A DNA stretch of 64,000 nucleotides from Alkalihalobacillus bogoriensis ATCC BAA-922 (GTDB lineage: Bacteria; Bacillota; Bacilli; Bacillales; Bacillaceae_F), in the NCBI RefSeq assembly GCF_000621445.1, contig NZ_JHYI01000027.1:1-64000 (forward strand). The letters run 5' to 3'. The translations under genes and the position numbers were made by a program. Shown here piece by piece: positions 60,710 to 64,000 of this stretch (position 1 is its first letter; every line of letters starts with the position of its first letter). The notes beneath the pieces are model-generated. The model ran no database searches and was not told the DNA's origin. It saw nothing but the letters and a program-made list of their open reading frames with translations.

Positions 60710-61066
60710 ATGGAAATGCAACAATCGCTACAAATTATTTCGAAGTGGGGTTCGATTCTAGGCTACATGACGATCGTATCCGGTAGTATATTTGCTCTTG
60801 GCGGCTTGTTCCTTTTTATCATTGGAGCATTACCAGGAGTGTTAACTATTTTTTATGGCATATATTTAGTAAAATCGGCAAAACAAGCTCAAATTCTACT
60901 AACCGATGTAAATAACGAACAAGCTACCATTACGGCTCTTGATTACTATGGGAAGTATATTCGTCTATATGGCGTAACGATGGTCGTTTACTTTATTTTA
61001 GGAATTATCGGAACTATTCTTATATTTTATTTCCTTTTCTACTTGTTTGGATTAATGAAGCCGTAA
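60710..61066 (+). CDS. DUF5362-type membrane protein (first of two)
   Basis: 118 residues: LQIISKWGSILGYMTIVSGSIFALGGLFLFIIGALPGVLTIFYGIYLVKSAKQA, then a loop and two more hydrophobic stretches. ATG 60710 with AGGTG upstream. It is followed after 25 bases by a paralogue. I place it with small Bacillus membrane proteins of the DUF5362 kind; function unknown. Confidence 0.65.
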   Translation: MEMQQSLQIISKWGSILGYMTIVSGSIFALGGLFLFIIGALPGVLTIFYGIYLVKSAKQAQILLTDVNNEQATITALDYYGKYIRLYGVTMVVYFILGIIGTILIFYFLFYLFGLMKP

Positions 61067-61091
61067 ATACATTTTAAAAGAGGGGAACTAT

Positions 61092-61439
61092 ATGAACGAA
61101 GCAATGCAATTATCTCTTCAACGGATATCACGTTGGGGAAATATCGTAGGTTGGACATTAATCATTGTAGGTGGTTTTCATGCTTTATCTGGTTTTACCC
61201 TATTTATTGTAGGAGCCATTCCTGGCGTGCTCATGATTTTTTTAGGTCTTTTCTTAACCCGCTCCGCCCAGCAAGCTCGAAAACTAAAGGATGAACATGG
61301 TGAAACGGCTCTACCTAGATTGTTTGAAAACTATGCAAACCATATCCGAGTGAACACGGTTTTAGTTGTGATTTCTCTTCTCTACTTCGGCATCACATTT
61401 ATTATTGCCTTTTTCTCTGTTCCACTTGGCTTTTTTTAA
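61092..61439 (+). CDS. DUF5362-type membrane protein (second of two)
   Basis: 115 residues, clearly a tandem duplicate of its neighbour: LQRISRWGNIVGWTLIIVGGFHALSGFTLFIVGAIPGVLMIFLGLFLTRSAQQARKL. AGAGGGGAA precedes ATG 61092. The pair probably forms one operon closed by the terminator at 61468. Confidence 0.7.
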   Translation: MNEAMQLSLQRISRWGNIVGWTLIIVGGFHALSGFTLFIVGAIPGVLMIFLGLFLTRSAQQARKLKDEHGETALPRLFENYANHIRVNTVLVVISLLYFGITFIIAFFSVPLGFF

Positions 61440-61467
61440 TGCAGCTATTATATCCATCCAAGAACAA

Positions 61468-61507
61468 TAAAAACCAGAGGTGCCATTTCTGCGACACCTC
61501 TGGTTTT
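61468..61507. terminator. Bidirectional terminator
   Basis: AACCAGAGGTG / CACCTCTGGTT stem with A and T runs on both sides. It ends the DUF5362 pair and the convergent ABC operon. Confidence 0.88.
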
Positions 61508-62177
61508 ATCTACTAAAATACTTATTCTTAGCTTCATCTGTTAAAAGTGATAGTCGTCCATCTACAATAATATATGTCACATCACATAGCTGTTCAAGAT
61601 CCTCATAGTTATGACTCGTCATTAAAATGGTCCTACCTTCTTGTCTTAGAACCTTAACTAATTCTTTCGTATCTTGATATGTTTTATAATCTAAAGCATT
61701 AAACGGTTCATCAAGAATTAAAATATCTTGATTTTCCATGATCGCTTGAGCGATACCTAGCTTTTGCTTCATTCCAAGGGAGTAATCCTTCACCTTTGTT
61801 TTATTGTCTGGCTCTAAACCTACAAGCTTCATCGTTTTTCTAATTTCATCATTTGAAATAACTCCGTTCAACTCCGCTAAAAATTGAAGATTTTTAAGGC
61901 CTGTATACAGTTCGATAAACCCTGGGGAGTTAATAAACACACCAACTCGCTCAGGAAAGTCAAGATCCTGCCCTAACTTCTGTTCTCGTACAAATACCTC
62001 ACCTTCATCTGGAGCCGTAATTCCACAAATTATTTTAAATAAAACCGACTTCCCACTTCCGTTTGAGCCGACAATACCGATTGTCATTCCCTTTTCCACC
62101 TGTAAGTTAACATTTGATAAAACCTGGCGCTGATGAAATGACTTTGACACATTAACAATATTAATTTCTACTGTCAC
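61506..62177 (-). CDS. ABC transporter ATP-binding protein
   Basis: 223-residue ATPase of the export type: GSNGSGKSVLFKI (Walker A), SLGMKQKLGIAQAI (signature), ILILDEPFNALD (Walker B) and MTSHNYEDLEQLCD (switch His). It lies after two membrane-protein genes, so it powers a type-2 exporter of unknown substrate. GTG start 62177 with GGAGTG upstream. Confidence 0.85.
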   Translation of the reverse strand: MTVEINIVNVSKSFHQRQVLSNVNLQVEKGMTIGIVGSNGSGKSVLFKIICGITAPDEGEVFVREQKLGQDLDFPERVGVFINSPGFIELYTGLKNLQFLAELNGVISNDEIRKTMKLVGLEPDNKTKVKDYSLGMKQKLGIAQAIMENQDILILDEPFNALDYKTYQDTKELVKVLRQEGRTILMTSHNYEDLEQLCDVTYIIVDGRLSLLTDEAKNKYFSR

Positions 62178-62191
62178 TCTTTTTCACTCCT

Positions 62192-63667
62192 TCATGTAAA
62201 GATGTTTTTATAGCCATTCAGCCGAATATATGAAAAGAGAAAGCATATCGAAACAAGGAGTATTCCTATATTCACAAAATATGAAAATCCTCCCCACGCT
62301 TCACTCCTAGCTATACTTGAAATTCCGCTGGGGATATATGCAAACCAAATGCTACCGACACTAGTAGCAAGTACAGTAAGAAATGCGAGTGTTACCTTTT
62401 TGCTAACTACATATATAATAAACAATAGTGAAAATTGAAAGACAATATCTAGAAACTTTAACAGTCCAATTTTTACTGCGAGTCCCCAAATAGCACCATT
62501 AAATTCGAAAACCCCACCAACTAAAATTCCGATAAGGATTAAGCTTATAACATAAAAAGCGATAAAACCGATACAAGTTCCTAGAAAATTATACAACCAC
62601 GTTATTTTTCGCTTCAATCGAACTGTTATTGCTAAGTTTCTATCTCTTCTCTCTTCTTCAATAAATATAGCAAGTAAATATAGAGGAATCCCGTGCATAA
62701 TCAGCATTTCCAGAAATGAAATGAGATGAAACTGGTTTGAACCATGTCCATAAAATAAAATTGTAAAATAATCTACTGCAGAACCTTGATAATTAATCGT
62801 ATGAGTAGCCTTCCACAATGAAAAGACAACAATGAATCCTAAACATAAATACAAATTCTTTCTAGTGAAAAGCTGTCTACTATAAAAACTAGTCATGCCC
62901 TTCGGATACAATTTCCAATTAATATTTGGCTCCAACTGCCAATATCTTTTGACGAGAAGAGCAATCACTCCATACGTACAAACCATACTTACTATTGTTA
63001 CGACAAGTTTTCCTTCATAAGAAAAATTATGGTGCATAATAATATAGTTATTTATCGTAAGGAATGGCCATTCAGATACAGTTGGAATTTTTATCCCAAA
63101 GGTCATAATAATATACAGACATATCACAACAATTGCCGTTATGCGTTCATTGAAAAAATGGTAAATCGCTAGCATTATAACAGAAACTGTCGTTAAGCCG
63201 ATAACCATAAATAAAGCAACAAGAACAATGGCATTCCACGGTGTTGAAAAATATTGACTATAAAAATGAGCTAATTCATTCTCAACAGAATACTGTAATG
63301 GAAATTCATTTGTCTTCTCTAACTTCAATGACAATAAAAAAAGTACAACCATTTGAATACTAATGAAGCCGAAAGCTTGAAGGAAGGCTGCAATTCCTTT
63401 TGCTAGAAAACTCCTCCAAAAATGTGTCATTCGTATTAAAATAATTTCAACATCTGTGCGCAAGCTTTTGTAAAAAAACAACAAGTAAAGCGGCACAAGA
63501 AAATAAGTAATATAATAATGATCAGTTAGCATCATCAAAATAAAAACTTCATAAGATGAAGCTGTTGAGAGCAACTCACCGTATGCAATTAACAAACTTC
63601 CAAATAATAGAATGGAAATCTTTGCTGTAAAAAACTGACTTAGCTGCAATTTTATTATCGTTTTCAC
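62192..63667 (-). CDS. ABC exporter permease, large subunit
   Basis: About 491 residues with ten or more helices and no soluble domain. Not identified at family level. GTG start 63667 with TAGGAG upstream; the longer frame to 63715 lies in the end of the previous gene. It forms an operon with the ATPase (14-base gap) and the partial gene upstream. The pattern of two unlike permeases and one ATPase suggests a transporter related to bacteriocin-type or lipid-linked export, but this is a guess. Confidence 0.7.
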   Translation of the reverse strand: MKTIIKLQLSQFFTAKISILLFGSLLIAYGELLSTASSYEVFILMMLTDHYYITYFLVPLYLLFFYKSLRTDVEIILIRMTHFWRSFLAKGIAAFLQAFGFISIQMVVLFLLSLKLEKTNEFPLQYSVENELAHFYSQYFSTPWNAIVLVALFMVIGLTTVSVIMLAIYHFFNERITAIVVICLYIIMTFGIKIPTVSEWPFLTINNYIIMHHNFSYEGKLVVTIVSMVCTYGVIALLVKRYWQLEPNINWKLYPKGMTSFYSRQLFTRKNLYLCLGFIVVFSLWKATHTINYQGSAVDYFTILFYGHGSNQFHLISFLEMLIMHGIPLYLLAIFIEEERRDRNLAITVRLKRKITWLYNFLGTCIGFIAFYVISLILIGILVGGVFEFNGAIWGLAVKIGLLKFLDIVFQFSLLFIIYVVSKKVTLAFLTVLATSVGSIWFAYIPSGISSIARSEAWGGFSYFVNIGILLVSICFLFSYIRLNGYKNIFT

Positions 63668-63677
63668 GAGTAGACTC

Positions 63678-64000
63678 CTATGTTGGATAAACCGTTTGTT
63701 TTTTATATTTTGCAAAGTAAATATACAAGCATAAAATAAACAATATCGCTATAAACGGTCCGACTAATAAAGATACAGGATGAATCCCAACTAAACTAAT
63801 CGTTTCTGGTGCGAATGCTGTCACGAATCTGTACTGTGGAACTTGTAAAATTGATAGCAGGTAGTTTTCCAAGATTTTATAAATAAATGGCCCTGTTAAG
63901 ATAATAAAAATATTACGACTATACATGGATAAAACAAATCCCATCGTAGCAATGATACTCGCTAAAAACCCCCGCCAAATACTAAAAATAAATCCGTATA
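63678..64000 (-). CDS. Partial membrane protein of the ABC exporter (cut by window edge)
   Basis: The frame is open from the right edge (first complete codon at 63998) to the stop at 63678, over 100 residues with several helices (FLASIIATMGFVLSM, VSLLVGPFIAILFILCLYIYF) and a short tail. It probably begins beyond the window, so ATG 63944 should not be taken as the start. Likely the second permease subunit of the operon. Function inferred from position only. Confidence 0.6.
   Translation of the reverse strand, partial: YGFIFSIWRGFLASIIATMGFVLSMYSRNIFIILTGPFIYKILENYLLSILQVPQYRFVTAFAPETISLVGIHPVSLLVGPFIAILFILCLYIYFAKYKKQTVYPT

Overview
The window looks like chromosomal DNA from a low-GC, spore-forming Bacillaceae. 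The evidence is GGAGG-type ribosome binding sites throughout, a PdaA spore-cortex deacetylase, a VmlR-type ABC-F protein, c-di-AMP (ydaO-type) and cobalamin riboswitches, and operators resembling Bacillus FadR, Zur and NagR sites. No rRNA, tRNA, phage or CRISPR was seen. The only transposon is the end of an IS1182-type element at the left edge.

Layout. 1-11.5 kb: IS1182 end, pdaA, nagP, a FusB-type EF-G-binding protein with a leader peptide, an ECF sigma/DUF4179 pair, a BASS transporter, and a divergent Rrf2/QorB pair. 11.5-19.9 kb: a potassium module with kdpF-A-B-C, a KdpD lacking its kinase, an RCK/TrkA-N-like protein, an HPr-like protein without phosphorylation sites and a free-standing KdpD-type Usp protein, with four c-di-AMP riboswitch aptamers inside 1.2 kb. 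20-22.5 kb: fabG and an acyl-CoA ligase under a FadR-like operator. 23.5-30 kb: a Zur-box operon for a Nik/Cnt-type metal (or metallophore) ABC importer plus an MFS transporter. 30-38.3 kb: lipoprotein, HAD, ATPase, LOG, YibE/F, amidase, XRE/DUF2975. 38.5-39.1 kb: an exact 52-bp tandem array of hairpins. 39-52 kb: MMPL exporter with its TetR regulator, VOC and pentapeptide proteins, a chemoreceptor, and an esterase with a divergent regulator. 52-55.4 kb: metE behind a cobalamin riboswitch. 55.4-64 kb: vmlR with an attenuator, a cupin protein, a second ECF sigma/DUF4179 pair, two DUF5362 proteins, and an ABC exporter that runs off the right edge.

The most unusual parts are as follows. (1) The c-di-AMP hub around kdp: one transcript appears to carry two tandem aptamers, a terminator, the HPr-like gene, a third aptamer, a second terminator and then the kdp genes; the Usp protein is transcribed divergently behind a fourth aptamer. 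Because c-di-AMP normally shuts such riboswitches off, I infer that the whole set is made when c-di-AMP (hence potassium) is low. (2) A family of seven intergenic elements of about 186 bp, each with two forward and two reverse copies of the core GGACATNNNTTCCGYTA. (3) The 52-bp hairpin array, whose stem arms change together along the array and pair better (G-U wobbles) on the minus strand, suggesting a structured RNA. (4) Leader-peptide attenuators readable in front of two ribosome-protection genes (FusB-type and VmlR). (5) Two ECF sigma operons with the same autoregulatory promoter pattern.

Everything here is from reading the sequence only. Family names rest on motif recognition, and operators and attenuators are inferred from base pairing or resemblance to known consensus sites.
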